Of a stretch of 64,000 bases of DNA, positions 46,894 to 59,640 are shown in pieces. Below the pieces are notes generated by a model. It saw only the letters and a list, made by a program, of their open reading frames with translations. It did not search any database and was not told the DNA's origin. A program made the translations under genes and the position numbers. The DNA is from Capsicum annuum (Eukaryota > Streptophyta > Magnoliopsida > Solanales > Solanaceae). The stretch spans positions 57,485,113-57,549,112 of the forward strand of contig NC_061115.1 of NCBI RefSeq assembly GCF_002878395.1, read 5' to 3'. Each line of letters starts with the position of its first letter. Within the stretch, counting starts at the first letter, position 1.

Positions 46894-48400
46894 GTTAGAT
46901 GGGCTCACACATCAGGAGTCCAAGAGGCGAACCCCAAGATTAGCCAAGCGGTGAATATCCTTCACCAACTCCTACTTTCCTTTCTCCACATGAGCCAAAC
47001 TCCCCATGGACAACCTTTTAAGAGCATCAGAAACTATGTCAGCCTTACCTGGGTGGTAGTAAAGACTCATATCATAGTCCTTAAGAAGCTCCAACCATCT
47101 CCTCTGTCTAAGATTGAGCTCCTTCTAAGTGAACACATACTGTAGGATCTTATGATCAAAAAAGATGTCCACATGTACACCATACTAATAATGCCACCAT
47201 ATTTTTGAAGCAAACACAATCGCCAATAACTCTACATCATGAGTAGGATAATTCCTCATGTACCATAAACTACCTGGAAGCATAGGAAATCACTATCCCA
47301 TGTTGCAGAAAAACACAACAAAGACCTACCTGAGATGCATCACAATAGACCACAAACCCATCACTACTATCAGGCAATGTCAAGACCAGAGCCAAATTTA
47401 GCTTATCCTTCAACTTCTCAAAACTCCCCTCATAAGTATCCGTCCAAGAAAACTTAACCTTCTTCTGAGTCAAATTAGTCAAAGGAGCAGGTATCAATGA
47501 AAAGCCTTTCATAAACCACCTATAATACCCATCCAAGCCTAAGAAACTTCGGATGTCAGTTGGAGTCGTAGGTCTAGGCCACCTCTTAACTACAACAACC
47601 TTTTGTGTATCCACCATGATCCCCTCGATAGAAATAATATGACCAAGCAAAGTCACAACGTTCAACCAAAACTCATATTTGGAGAACTTGGCATACAATT
47701 GTTGTTCCTTCAATGTATGTAGTACCACACGGAGGGGATCAGCATGATCCACCTCATATTGGAATAAACTAGAATGTCATCAATAAACACAATGATGAAG
47801 AGATCCAAGAACTGCCTGAAAACCATTTTCACCAAATCCATAAATGTCGCCGGGGCATTAGTCAATCCAAACGACATTAACAAGAACTTAAAGTGCCCAT
47901 ACCAAGTACGAAAAGCCGTCTTACGAGTATCCACCTCCCTAATCTTTAGTTGATGATACCAAGACCGAAGATCTATCTTAGAAAAGAACTTGGCACCTTG
48001 CAATTGATCAAATAGATTATCTATCCTTTGGTAGAGGATACTTGTTCTTGACCATTACCTTATTCAACTACCTGTAGTCAATGCATATACGAAGGAAACC
48101 ACCCTTCTTGTGCACGGACAACACCGGTGCACCCCACGAGAATACATTAGAAAGAATAAACCCCTTATCCAGAAGATCCTTAAGTTGCTCCTTGAGTTCC
48201 CTCAACTCAGCCAGAGCCATTTTATTAGGAGGAATAGATATTAGATGAGTGTACGGAACCAAATCAATACCAAACTCTATTTCTCTTTCTGGAGAAACAC
48301 TAGGAAGATCATCCAAAAAGACCTCAGGAAACTCATTTACCACTAAGACTGGCTTTAAAGAAGGACATTCTGAGTTAGAATCTTTAACCCGAACCAAGTG
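46894..48400 (-). pseudogene. TekK reverse transcriptase and start of RNase H
   Basis: Open frames at 48068-48397 ([35 protein letters not shown]), 47710-48003 ([30 protein letters not shown] and [12 protein letters not shown], metal motif intact) and 47270-47752 ([40 protein letters not shown]). RNase H text continues past 47270 in broken frames to 46894, where it stops against the AthD LTR. Confidence 0.85.
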
Positions 48401-50044
48401 ATAAAGACAACCTAAAGATAACCTTAAGGGTCCGACAATCTAAGGATATGTAACAAGAGTGTTACTAATCCATCCACAGAATAATATAAAAATCCACCAT
48501 ATAAAGTTCAAACAAATCCACCAAAGTCTTCCTACTACCAATAGATACCACACACCCCATATAGACTCTCTCAGTAATAATTGATTCACCTATCGGGGTA
48601 TAAACAGAAAAAAATTGAAATAACCTCAGGATCAAAACCAATACATACAGCCACAAATAGGGTCCACATAATAAAAAGTGGACCTTGGATCAAGCAAATA
48701 ATACACGTCATGAAAAAAGAGTTGTAACGTACCAATAACAAAATTAGATGATTCCTTGAATTCTTGTCAAAATGCCAAAGCATACAACCTAATTTAGCAA
48801 ACACTAGAAGTAGGAGTAGTAACAGAAGTAGATGTGGCACCATCAGTTTTAGAAGTAGAAGATGGAGCCACCGGTACCTTATTTTCTCTCGTAGCAACCT
48901 TATTAATCGAACAATCCCTGAGCCGATGGCCTGCTTGGCCACACTTGAAGCATTTGTCCCTCCTTTTATCGCAATAACCCTTATGAGGACAACCATAGAA
49001 TTGACAAAAAATTCATGAAGAAACCAACTTACCCCCACTCGCCTGAGATTAGGCACCCTATTCCCAAAAATTATCACCTCCATGATAGCGCTTATCACCT
49101 GACTGCTTTAGGTAAGGAGCATTTGCAGTAGAGTAGAATCCAGAACACCCCCATTTCTTGTTCTGCTATTTGCTGCCATCCCGACTACCTTGAGACTGAG
49201 TACCTTTCTGATTAGAAAACCTACTCCTCTTGCCCTATTGATCTCTAAACTCCGTCCATTTTCTCTTCTCATTCTCTACCTGCTGGATATGAATAGTCAA
49301 CCTAGAAATTCCCACATCTTTAATAAGAAAGGTAGTATTTCTTTCTAATATCAAATCTGATTAAACCTAGAAGAAAACTTCCTCATTTTTGCTCTCATGC
49401 CAGCCACCAAATCAGGAATACATCTTGACAGTTGATGAAACTTTAAGGCATATTCCTTGAGAGACATCTCCCTTGCTTAAGATTTACAAACTACTCTATT
49501 TTTACTTCCCTCGTCTCTTGAAGAAAGAAATAATCTAGAAAACCACTAGAGAAGGCATCCCATAAGGATATCTCCTCATCATCATCTTTATCCCTATCCC
49601 ATTCTTCGTACCATTGGTATGCAATATCCTTGAGCTAATGAGCTGCAAAGCTTAAATCTTCCACATCAGCAGCCTGCATCACCCTGAATATCTTCTCCAT
49701 CTCATCCAAGAAACCCCGATGATCCTTCTCCACCTTTACACTAATAAAAGTAGGAGGATTCAGTTTCATAAACTGGCCAACCTTTGTGGCCTCAGCAAAC
49801 AACCCACCAGACGCATCCCGCTTAGCTTGAGCAAAAACCAATTTAGCAATAGCATGAATAGAATGGTGAAATTTTGCATTAGTTACCTTACCCTGAGGAG
49901 GTCTAGTAGCAATCAGAGAAACTCCAAAACTATTAGGGATAGGTCCCTAAGATCGAAGACAAACTCCAGACATAGGAAGTACCCCATCAATATTATTCTC
50001 GGATGGAACTAAAGAGTTTTCTTGTGTTCCAGATCGTTGAGGCA
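48401..50044 (-). pseudogene. TekK gag and protease, broken
   Basis: The start ATG is at 50044 (MPQRSGTQENSLVPSEN). The gag stretch FMKLNPPTFISVKVEKDHRG and MEKIFRVMQAADVED lie at 49635-49841. An intact zinc knuckle CFKCGQAGHRLRDC is at 48911-48952. The protease active site reads DPRST near 48685-48700, with Arg where Gly is usual. Frames shift between these parts. Confidence 0.8.
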
Positions 50045-50243
50045 TGATCTAAAAAATGAACAACCAAGGATTAGAGAGGAATTCCAGGACTTAGACTTAA
50101 AGCTTAAAAAAAGAATACCAAGAAAGTAAAACATTCCTAAATTCCTTGTAGCCTCCCTCTTATGAGTGTGGCGTGCTACATACCCCTAAAAGAGACTCTA
50201 CTCGACATGGCTTTGTGGACTCCCAATTGAACATGAACTTAAA

Positions 50244-50255
50244 GCTCTAATACCA
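50244..50255 (-). other. TekK primer binding site
   Basis: The minus strand reads TGGTATTAGAGC, a Met-type site with one change, three bases from the LTR. Confidence 0.8.
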
Positions 50256-50258
50256 ACT

Positions 50259-52653
50259 TGACATAACCCGACCGGGGTCATTGTCATAATGGGCATCCCA
50301 AGTCCAACCAGGATCGGGGACCACCCTCTATTACACAACCCAACCACTATTAGTATACCTTGATTCAGCTGAATGTCTGAACTTGCAACAAGATAGCATA
50401 ATTGGACAAGGAATGACTTTGGGATAGGTCTATTCCTAGACCAGCCCTACCAAGTCTTCCCATCCACCAAACTGTACAAACCAAACCATCAATCTAAACT
50501 AATACCAATCCAAGGGCCATAAACTAGGACATAACCAACTGAATTCCAAAACACAATATAATTAATCCCAAAATGAAAAAGGATGGAACAACCAATGATA
50601 TCATCAATTAGTTTCATCCCCAATGCCAATACCAATACTAAGGCTGACACCAATAATGATCCCACCTATTACAACCCATAGCAGTAACATAAAGCCTCTA
50701 ACTAAAGGAGTAATAATATTCGATTGGGACATGACACCAACCATAGCCAAAACCAATAACTAAAAATAAATCAAAATATTTAAACATATCCATAATATGA
50801 AATAGAGTCTTCCAGAAAGATAGAAGCTTACCACTTTAACTGAATAGCTATCCCTGAATCAATCACTATGTAGGAGAAGTAAAATGATCGATTCTTGATA
50901 GCGTGGGTATACAGCCACCAGAAAATGGGTTAGTAGGTGAACAATAGCATGAACTCAGGATAAAGATAAATTAATGCCATTTATAAAACCAAGTAAAAAC
51001 CATTAATATGTATACAACTATACATATATATAACCATGGAAGGAAAGGGAACAAGGTTTATCAGGCCATTAAAACCATTACCTTGGTTATGTATCTTTGC
51101 CATCCTAAACTACCCATTGGCTATATAGGTTCAGCCCCCTTGCTAAAAGGGCCCAGTGCATGAAGTCGCACGACTAGTGGAGAAAACCTAGGATGACTAG
51201 TACATCCCAAAATATAAAGTGGGACATCATGCACACGGTCACTTTGACCAAACCTCACATCGGCAACTATGAGTTTCCAATTTGGTCCATTTGAGACCTC
51301 CACATTCCACGACTTTGCTATACACCCCGCTATTATCTTCTAATAAAAACTATTACTAAATAATCAACAAATCCATTAACTGTTTATTTGCCAAGGCTAT
51401 TAGTAATGGTATCGTTATACCAATAATACTTGTAAGTTTTATGCATAGCCAACCACATATGGGTTTAAGGGAATCTATATACCCTTTATTATTTCTAATT
51501 AACCAAAATCGTGGACACTAAGGACTTTCCAATCTATTTAAATTAATTTAAACAATTCATATCGTTCAGGATTCCATTACCAAGTTTAAAGCATGCATAA
51601 GTTCCATTAAAAAAACAAATATTATAGTGGAAACATTGTTAAAGACATTTTATCAAACATATCGGGGAATAGTATTTCCAAATCCAAAGTTCATTACCAA
51701 AGAACCATTCCCATGCAACCAATTATCCAAAACCACCATTAGTACATATAAATAATAATGAAAACATGGGAAACCCATAACCAAGCATTTCTAACCAAAA
51801 ACCCCAAATCATATTTAAAAACCCAAAAGCATACAACATTCAAATCATGAAAACATTATATAAAACCATGCCTTTAGTTGGAATTAACAATGAGGAAAGA
51901 GAACGTACCTTAATTGACAAAGTAGACAGAGAAAAGCCACCAATAAGATCCCCAATTTAGTCCTCTAATTGAAACTCTAGCTTCCTTGCCCAAATTCGCT
52001 TGAGAGAATTATAGAGTATTTAGTAAGAGTTTTTTTTGTGCTAATGAATATAATAATAGGGTAAGTAGCCTCCCAGGTGAGTCAAAAGTCATGGGGCCTT
52101 ATTATGGTAAGTAGGAAATATCCAGATTACCCATAGTTATGTTGCACAAAATCCCATCACAGGGGTACAATTGACCCTCACCAGTCATACCTTTTGATAC
52201 GAGTGGTACCCACCACTCGTATCCTAAGCCTCAACCCTTGGACCCAACACTATCCAGTATATGACTCATCCTACCCGAGTTGAAATGATAGAATATGATC
52301 CATGCCCTTCACCTGTATCCCTGGCAAGATAGAATCACAAAAGGTTTGACCACTATCCACCATAAGAGTCCCTGGTGTGACTCGTACCCTAAATTACGGC
52401 TCCTAGTGAGCCACTCGTGCTCAAATCCAACTTAAGTTACCAAGTCTAAGGATAAGTGAAGGAACTAAGCAATTCGTATCCAACCATACGACTCATACCA
52501 CCAAGTCGTACCTATTCCAGTGACCAAAATCTATCCCACCAATCAATACTAGTCAATATATAACTGGACCATACAATTCATACCCCAACATACGGCTCGT
52601 ACCGATGAGTCATATTGGGTCCAGACAAATAATGAATAAGGTAGGGGTGACCA
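50259..52653 (-). repeat. TekK LTR (about 2.4 kb), shared by both internal regions
   Basis: Ends TGACATAACC at 50259 beside the primer site. Same family as LTR-H in reverse. The other edge is abnormal: chromodomain text runs to about 52654 without a polypurine tract, and the first 25-60 bp of the LTR as seen in LTR-H are missing. TACGAG/CGTATG words in both directions fill 52190-52620. Confidence 0.75.
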
Positions 52654-54000
52654 CTCGTATAAGTGATTTGCATTGGACTTCATGTTATCCTCAAATTTCC
52701 ATGTAGCTTCTTCCACCTTATGGTTCCGCCATAGAACCTTAATCGAAGACACATCTTTTCTTTCCAACCGATGAACCTACCTATCCAACATCTTAATCGG
52801 GATCACTTCATAAGACAGAGAGTCTAGATACCTAACCCCTCTAAATGATCAATCAATAAAGGATCACCAAGTTACTTTCTCAACATGGATACATGAAATA
52901 CCGAATGAATGGAGTTCATATTAGAAGTCAACTTAAACTTGTAAGCAATATTTCCAACCTCCACAAAACCACATAAGGACCAACATACCAGGACTGAGAT
53001 TTCTATTCTTACCAAATGGCCTTACTCCCTTCTTGGAAAATACCTTGAGGAAAACCTTATCCCCAACTTTAAACTCTAAGTCACTACACCTAACATCCAC
53101 ATAGGACTTTTGGTGACTTTAGGTAGCCTTAAGCCTATCCCAAATCACCTTTATCTTTTCCATAGCCTGAAATTCCAAATCTGGACCAAACATATCCGCC
53201 TTTCCAAGCTCAAACCAACCAGTAGGGAATCTACACCTCCTACTATACAATGCCTCAAAAGGGGCCATACCAATACTAGAGTGATAGCTATTATTGTAAG
53301 AAAACTCTACCAAAGGTAGATGCTCAAAACAACTACCACCATAATCAACCACACATGCCCGAAGCATATCCTCCAATGTTTAAATAGTTTTTTCCACTTG
53401 CCCATCCATCTACAGGTGAAAAGTAGTACTCAGATTCACCTTAGTCCCCAACCCTTTGAAAGACCGACAAAAGTGAGATGTAAACTGTGTGCCACAATAA
53501 GAAGTAATCAAAACCGGTACCTCATGCAGCTTCACAATCTCCTAAAGATATAACTTTGTATAATCCTCCACCAAAAAAGTAGTTCTCACTGGCAAGAATT
53601 GAGTAGACTTTGTCATCCTATCCATGATGACCCAAATCGAATCATATTGATTCCAAGACTGATAAAGATCGGTAATGTAATCTATATTGATTACCTCCTA
53701 TTTATATTCAAGCAAAACAATCTCTTGATACAACCCACTAGGTCTCATATGCATAACTTTAACTTGTTGACACACTAAATACTTAGCCACAAAATCAGCC
53801 ATATCCCTCTCCATACCATTCCACCAATACATCTTATTGAGATCATAATATATCTTCATAGCTCTAGGATGAACAACATAGAGTGATTACTGTACCTCAA
53901 CTAAAATATTCTATCACACACCATCAATATTAGGAACACACAACTTTCTTTGGTACTGTCTTCACTGATCTCAAACACCATCACCTTTTTCCCACCAATG
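52654..54000 (-). pseudogene. TekK (right copy) integrase and chromodomain, broken
   Basis: The chromodomain reads VLWRNHKVEEATWKFEDNMK at 52670-52740 and ends abruptly at the LTR. The integrase core is at 53119-53376: VVDYGGSCFEHLPLVEFSYN, YHSSIGMAPFEALYSRRCR and WFELGKADMFGPDL. Earlier core and zinc-binding parts near 53450-53860 are split by stops. Confidence 0.8.
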
Positions 54001-54905
54001 TCACCCTTAATTTCATTGAGATAGGAATCAGCACTTACTTTCCCTTGATATTTACAACAAAAGATGATTGAACCACTTCTTGTACCATTACATCTCCATT
54101 CTTGGAGTCCAAGAAGCAAACCCTAAGACTAGCCAAGTGGTGAATATCCTTTACCAACTCCCACTTTCCTTTCTCCACAAGATCCAAACTCCCTATAGAA
54201 AACCTGCTAAGAGCATCAACAACCATATTAGCCTTACCTAGGTTGTAGTGAAGAATTATATCATAGTTCTTAAGAAGCTCAAACCATCTCATCTGCCTAA
54301 GATTGAGCTTCTTCTGAGTGAACACATATTGTAGACTCTTATTATCAGAAAAGATGTCAACATGTAAACCATATAAATAATGTCATCATATTGTCAATGC
54401 AAACACAACTACCAATAACTTTAAATCATGAGTAGGATAATTCATCTCATGTACCTTTAACTTCTTAGAAGCATAGGAAATCAATTTCCCATGCTATAAG
54501 AAAACACAGCCAAGACCTACTCAAGATGCATCACAAGAGGGCATGAACCTATCACTTCCCTCAGACAATGTCAAGACCAAAGCAAAAGTCAGCTTATTCT
54601 TTAACTTCTTAAAACTCCTATCATAAGCATTTGGCTGAGAAAACCTAACCTTCTTCTGAGTCAACTTAATCATAAGAGTAGTTATTGATGAGAAGCCTTC
54701 CATAAACCACCTATAATACCTAGCCAAGCCTAAGAAGCTTTAGATATTAGTTGGAGTCGTAGGTCTATGCCACCTTCTAACCACAACAACCTCTTACCAA
54801 TCACCATAATCCCCTCTCTAGAAATAATATGATTAAGAAAAATTACAATGTTCAACCAAAACTCACACTTGGAGAACTTGGCATACAACTATTATTCCTT
54901 GATAG
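54001..54905 (-). pseudogene. TekK (right copy) RNase H and end of RT
   Basis: MFTQKKLNLRQMRWFELLKN and YNLGKANMVVDALSRFSIGS at 54035-54325 keep the last RNase H Asp. ARYYRWFMEGFSSI and ALVLTLSEGSDRF are at 54521-54727. The piece stops near 54905, where CopJ RT text resumes on the other strand. Confidence 0.8.
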
Positions 54906-55740
54906 CTGATGAAACTACAAGGCATATTCCAAAGGGATAATGATCTGTCAAGAGAAGTACATCATGAAGCTACTGAAGAAATACAATATGGGAGCTACCA
55001 AGACAATTAAATCTCTAATTGGAACTAGCTCTAAGATGGATAATGATGAATTTGGTCCCTTGGTTAATGATACTATGTATAGAGAGACTATTGGATCCTT
55101 ACTATACCTCACAATAAGTAGGGCAAATATTATGTTTAGAGTGGAAAGGTGTGCAAAATTTCAAGCCTATCCTAAAGAGTCTCATTTGAATATTGCAAAA
55201 AAAAATTCTTAGGAACCTAAAAGATACAGAGGACCTGATCCTGTATTATCCTTTTAGAGACAGTTTTAATCTGGTATGATATATTAATCTTCATTATGCT
55301 ATATATCTAGTGGATGGAAAAAGTACCTCAGGAATGACTCATTTTTTAGGTTCTTCCTTAATTTCTTGGGGTTCTAAGAAGCCAAATTCAGTTGCTTTAT
55401 CTACTGCTAAAGCTGAGTGTGTGGCTGGAGCTTCTTGTAATGCTTAATTTTTATGGATCAAACAACAATTGAAAGACTTTGGGATTATGTCAGACACTAT
55501 CTCTTTGATGTGAGACAATACAAGTGCTCTCAACAAGACCAAGAATTCAGTGCAACGTAAGAGGACCAAGCTCATTGATGTGAGACATCACTTTTTGAGA
55601 GACAATGTTGAGAAGAAAGATATATGAATGAATTTTTACAAGACTTAAGATCAAATAGAAGAAATATTTACAAAGGCTCTTCACAAGGAACAATTTTTGA
55701 AAAATAAGATGAGGTTGGGGTTGATCAAAATAACCTGACC
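54906..55740 (+). pseudogene. CopJ end of reverse transcriptase and RNase H
   Basis: An open frame at 54940-55212 holds MICQEKYIMKLLKKYNMGAT, DTMYRETIGSLLYLTISRAN and CAKFQAYPKESHL, the usual C-terminal Copia RT text. Broken RNase H follows, with ALSTAKAECVAGASC near 55397-55441 and DVRHHFLRDNVEK near 55578-55616. About 3 kb of a normal Copia polyprotein before this is absent. The stretch 55741-56339 has no clear domain. Confidence 0.8.
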
Positions 55741-56339
55741 TACTAAATCATTTAGTTTTTCTTCCTAAGAATTGTAATGATCAGAAGACAGGTATCCTTG
55801 GTAAAGTATGTACTTATTGGTCTAATCAATATCATACCTTCACAGGTATACACCCATGGGAACAACTTTGGAAGAGGACAAATATGACATGCATAAAGTT
55901 GAGGATTCACTCAAGAAAGAGAGGGACCTGGTCCCATCTTTCAAGTTAGTATCATGAATGTGCATTTTTTGGTTCTATCAAAAAAAGTCCCATCCACTCT
56001 CTCTCTATGTTAGAAAATTGTCCTATTCTGAAAATAAGGATGAGTCACCCTAAAATTAAAATTAATCACATCTCATTATCAAAAAACCCTTCCTTGTGTT
56101 TTTTTCCTTTAAATCTTCCTATACCTTCTCCTTCTCTTGTCAAAATAAAAAATCTAGTAAAAAACAGCCCTCTCATGTAAAGAACTTCCAAATGATTGCA
56201 AATTCCCCATTCTCGTGTCTTTTAAAGGACTCTAAGCTTAGGATAGATAAAAATCCTCTCTCAAATCTTCTTTAGAAACATCTCTCTCCTCCTACTCTCC
56301 CAAATCTAAACTTCTTCTTTACTCAACTTATTAGTGAAA

Positions 56340-57641
56340 AATCATCCTTAAAACCTCATAATATTTCTGCTATCATATTGATAGATGATGCCTGGGTTGC
56401 TGAAAATCTCATCTTACTATCAAATAGTCCAAGAAAGAGTGTGTTCAGTCCCAACGAACAAAATATTAGTAAAATAACAAGAGATTCTAGAGAGAAGTCT
56501 AGAATTTCTACTAAGAAGCAAAAAACTTCTGAAGGACCTATTCCTAAGAAGATGAAAATGATTGAAGGAGAACCAATTAGCATTTCTAAAATGGGAAAAT
56601 AGAGAAAGAGGGAAAGGTTGTATCTAAAGAAGTGAGAAATAGGTTCTTGAAAAATCAAAAGGTGCTAACTAGGATGATCTTTAACTCAAGTGTATTAACA
56701 GAACCAAGCATGATGAAATTAATTGAGCTATTTAAACATTAAGGATGACTCCATCTTATGAAAGGACCCATTTCCACAGTCTTTGATGAAGTAGTCAAGG
56801 AATTCAATTCTACATTAGATTTTTCTAAAGACAAACTGAGGATGACTACTGTAGTTTAAGGGAAAATCCTGAATCTTGATGTTTCATTGCTTAGGAGAGT
56901 TTTGGATGTTCCTATCATTAGTGTGAGGACTATCTCAAAGCAAAAAACCCTCAATAGACTTTTTAGAAAAAGCATCAAAGGTTAAAGAAAACTCTGTGGA
57001 TACAGTGAATAGGAAATCACTCAAGAGTGAGTTACGGTTAGTCTTTGATTTTGTTAACAGAGTAATTCTACCCAGATCATAAAAGAGGAACATTGCTTTA
57101 TCTACTGATTTGTATGTGATGGAGTATCTTAATAGTTTTGAGTTCATTAGTCTACTTGAGTTAATAATGTAGTACATACATAAAGTTGTTCATGGGAAAA
57201 AACAAAAAACATGGCATGCCTTATGGATACTGGTTAAACAAAGTATTTGATCATTTTGGTATTGTCTATGAAAATGGAACTCCTCAAACTGTACTACAAC
57301 TATTTAGTATGAAAAATCTAGTCAAAACTAAGTGTATGAAAAATAAATTAAGTGATCTCTCTCAAGGTGATCTCATCAGAATAATAAAAGAGCTGAATTA
57401 TAACATAGCTGCTAAGGATACAGAGATTAGCAATTTGCACATGACAATTCAACATCTTTCTCATAAGGACCCAAGTGTCTCTAAAGATCTTAGAACTAAA
57501 AATGTTGCACTAAAGAAGAGAGTTTTGACTCTTTCTAATGATGTTCTTAGCTTGAATACAGAGATAAGGCATCTGAATAATAACATGGCTTTACTTCTCC
57601 AAATACTCTTCCCAAGTCCTTCACCTATTAATGTTTCTTAA
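56340..57641 (+). pseudogene. CopJ 3' ORF after RNase H (SIRE-type extra ORF)
   Basis: A basic N-terminal part at 56378-56602 (SRISTKKQKTSEGPIPKKMK). Then, near 57005-57190, SELRLVFDFVNRVILPRS and LSTDLYVMEYLNSFEFIS. After a shift in an A-rich run near 57197-57211, an open frame at 57186-57641 begins KNKKHGMPYGYWLNKVFDHF. It ends in a heptad-rich coiled coil (about residues 60-140 of that frame, with KNVALKKRVLTLSNDVLSL). Extra 3' ORFs are known in SIRE-type Copia elements; some are called envelope-like. I see no signal peptide or membrane segment. Function unknown. Confidence 0.65.
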
Positions 57642-58134
57642 TTTCTATGGTTTTTTCTCTGGAACATGTAATTTATGTACTGAAATGATACTTACCTCTT
57701 ACATATGAATGAACCTTTATTTATGTGTTTCATCTATTTCCTCTTTATGTTAAAGTTTTTCTTCAAGATAGTATTGCCCCAGTTGTTATGTGTTAACTAA
57801 CTTGTACTTATTTTACTCTTAGTTTACTATTATCAATGTTCAATGATGCCAAAAGAGGGAATATTGAATTCATGTGGTAGGTACTAGGTGTGTTATTGCA
57901 TGATGTGTTAGGGACCACCTACCAGGTGCATATGTGTTGAATATTGAAAGACATATTGACAGGGCAAAAAATATTGGTGAAGCAGGATTACATATTGAGA
58001 GGGGGAAGCAAGGTGCATAATGATAGAGGGAATATTCATTAATAGTAGTGGTGATCACTCTGATTACATATGATGAATGAATATTGAGGCTCAAAATTTG
58101 TGGTTGGTTTGTCATCATCAAAAAAGGAGAAAGT
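57642..58134 (+). other. CopJ 3' UTR and polypurine tract
   Basis: Non-coding. It includes GATGCCAAAAGAGGGAATATT near 57844 and, just before the LTR, CATCATCAAAAAAGGAGAAAG (about 58114-58133), a purine-rich run in the plus-strand primer position. Confidence 0.6.
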
Positions 58135-58884
58135 TTTTATATCTTGTTTTTATGATAAGAAACTGACCACAAGGTACCAGGTCCATGGGTCTTCATGAAT
58201 TCATTACAATTGTCATTGTCCTGCATAGTTTTGTCTTCTAGTGTAACAAACTACGTAGGTGAGCTTGTACCTATCAGGATAGCTGACCCAATCAGATTTC
58301 TACCTTAATCATTATTTCACTATAAAAGGAAAAGAATGCTTCTTTTTTGGTCAGTTTTTGCAATCTGATTAATCAAGTGAAAAATTGGTGAAAACTCAAC
58401 TTTGCAACATTGCTCAAGTTCATAGCTTCTGTGTGGGCTGGAATATTTAGTGTTATTGAGTCATGTTTGACTCTGTAATGGAATTACTCATGTTATAAGA
58501 GTAATGCCCTTTTCTAGTGTTCTAGAGAGTGCTTAGGTAGAGTTACCTGAGTTTAATATTGGTTAGATTTAATCAATAATGAGGTTAGTTCTTGGCAGAG
58601 TCATCAAGGTGATCTTGTAATAGAGTTATTAAAAGTTGTTGGAGCCTAGAGTTAGGTTCAATTCGAGTCTGTAATTAAGAGATTGACTGTAGTGGATTCT
58701 TGAGTGCTTATGAGGGAAAGCCGTGTCTTTCCCTCCCTTGAGCAAGGAGGTTTTCGTGTTAAATTATTGTGTTATTTATATTCCCTGCAAGAAGTTGTTT
58801 ACTTGCTGCTTTACTATTTGATTGTCTGTGACTAACTTTAAGGGACCTGGATCCTCATAGTGTGGTGTAACCCCTACGATTTCG
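58135..58884 (+). repeat. CopJ 3' LTR (750 bp)
   Basis: Collinear with 39231-39964. A conserved TATAAAAGG box is at 58321-58329. The end is CCTACGATTTCG, where the 5' copy has CTCACAATTTCA. Confidence 0.9.
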
Positions 58885-59640
58885 ACTTGCTGAGACATGG
58901 TAATTCTGATTTTTATGAGAAGGTGAAATACCTAGATGATAGGGAAATGGTTTTTTGAGCTAAAATCCCAAGGGTTTAATTAAGAAAATTGGCACTCTGA
59001 TAAAGGAAATCAAGGTCAAAAATATTACATGGATAACAACTATAATGGTCTGGGTATTAAGATAGAAATAGAGTTAGAGATGGTGACTAGGAGAGGATGG
59101 ATAATTGCAAGAATAATAGAAGTGGCTTATTTATTATACCTGGCTATTATGATGCTAAATAAAGTAATTTTAGGGTGGAAGATATGTTTTCCAAAGTGTT
59201 GAAAGGGGTAGAGAAGATTGATGAAATCGATAAAAAGATCCAAGCATATATTTCAAGGATTAATCAAAGATGGAGTCACATTCTAATGATATTAAGCAAC
59301 TTTAGCAACAATTTGGCCAAATTTTTATGGCATTTAATCAACGTCCAAAAGGTACACTTCCAAAAAACATTGACTAGAACCTAAAAAATAACAGTCACTA
59401 CATGGTTGTGACCACTAAAAATAGAAAGATGATTTCTGATCCATCTATGTCTGTAGTTGTTAAAAATAAGGCTGATCCTGAGATTATTGATGATGAAAAG
59501 GTAGTCAAATCGTTGAATATATTAGTTTATGAAAAGGTGTCCAAAAATCCACCTTCAGTTGTTGAAAGGGAGAATGTAGGAAAAATAGGTCCCACAGTTT
59601 TAACTCCTATTCCATGACCACCTTTTTTATTTTCATAATA
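58885..59640 (+). pseudogene. AthR gag, last part
   Basis: Picks up after CopJ with FYEKVKYLDDREMVF and AKIPRV, then broken frames, and MEDMFSKVLKGVEKIDEIDK at 59175-59234. The latter matches the AthD gag position MKDMMEKLLKGFEATNSG. A linker with VVVKNKADPEIIDDEKVVKS follows. Confidence 0.65.

Larger units (their letters stand above)
46894..54905 (-). mobile_element. TekK: Tekay-like composite, one LTR between two partial internal regions
   Basis: Right to left: end of RT, RNase H, integrase, chromodomain (54905-52654), LTR (52653-50259), primer site, gag, protease, RT, RNase H start (50258-46894). The two internal pieces overlap over about 800 bp of RT/RNase H (46894-47715 against 54095-54905) and are roughly 80-85 percent alike by eye. 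Neither outer LTR is present. This is either a tandem pair sharing an LTR, truncated on both sides, or a permuted copy. Confidence 0.8.
39231..58884 (+). mobile_element. CopJ: SIRE-like Ty1/Copia element with a large internal insertion
   Basis: 5' LTR 39231-39964, primer site, gag, then foreign DNA from about 41039 to 54905, then the end of RT/RNase H, a 3' ORF, a UTR and the 3' LTR 58135-58884. The LTRs are clearly the same family. Protease, integrase and most of RT are missing, so the foreign block came with, or was followed by, a deletion. A 3' ORF after RNase H is typical of the SIRE group. CopJ sits in AthR gag. The five bases on each side (TATTT, ACTTG) do not match, so the exact ends or the duplication have decayed. 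Confidence 0.8.

Noticed and set aside
48764..49018. Plus-strand open frame in TekK
   Set aside because: Lies opposite the gag zinc knuckle, which is intact on the minus strand.
57186..57641. Host gene encoding a coiled-coil protein
   Set aside because: It lies between Copia RNase H and the 3' LTR, on the same strand, in the place of the SIRE extra ORF, with a broken upstream part.
39226..58889. Target duplication of CopJ
   Set aside because: TATTT and ACTTG do not match with the best LTR limits I could set; not claimed.
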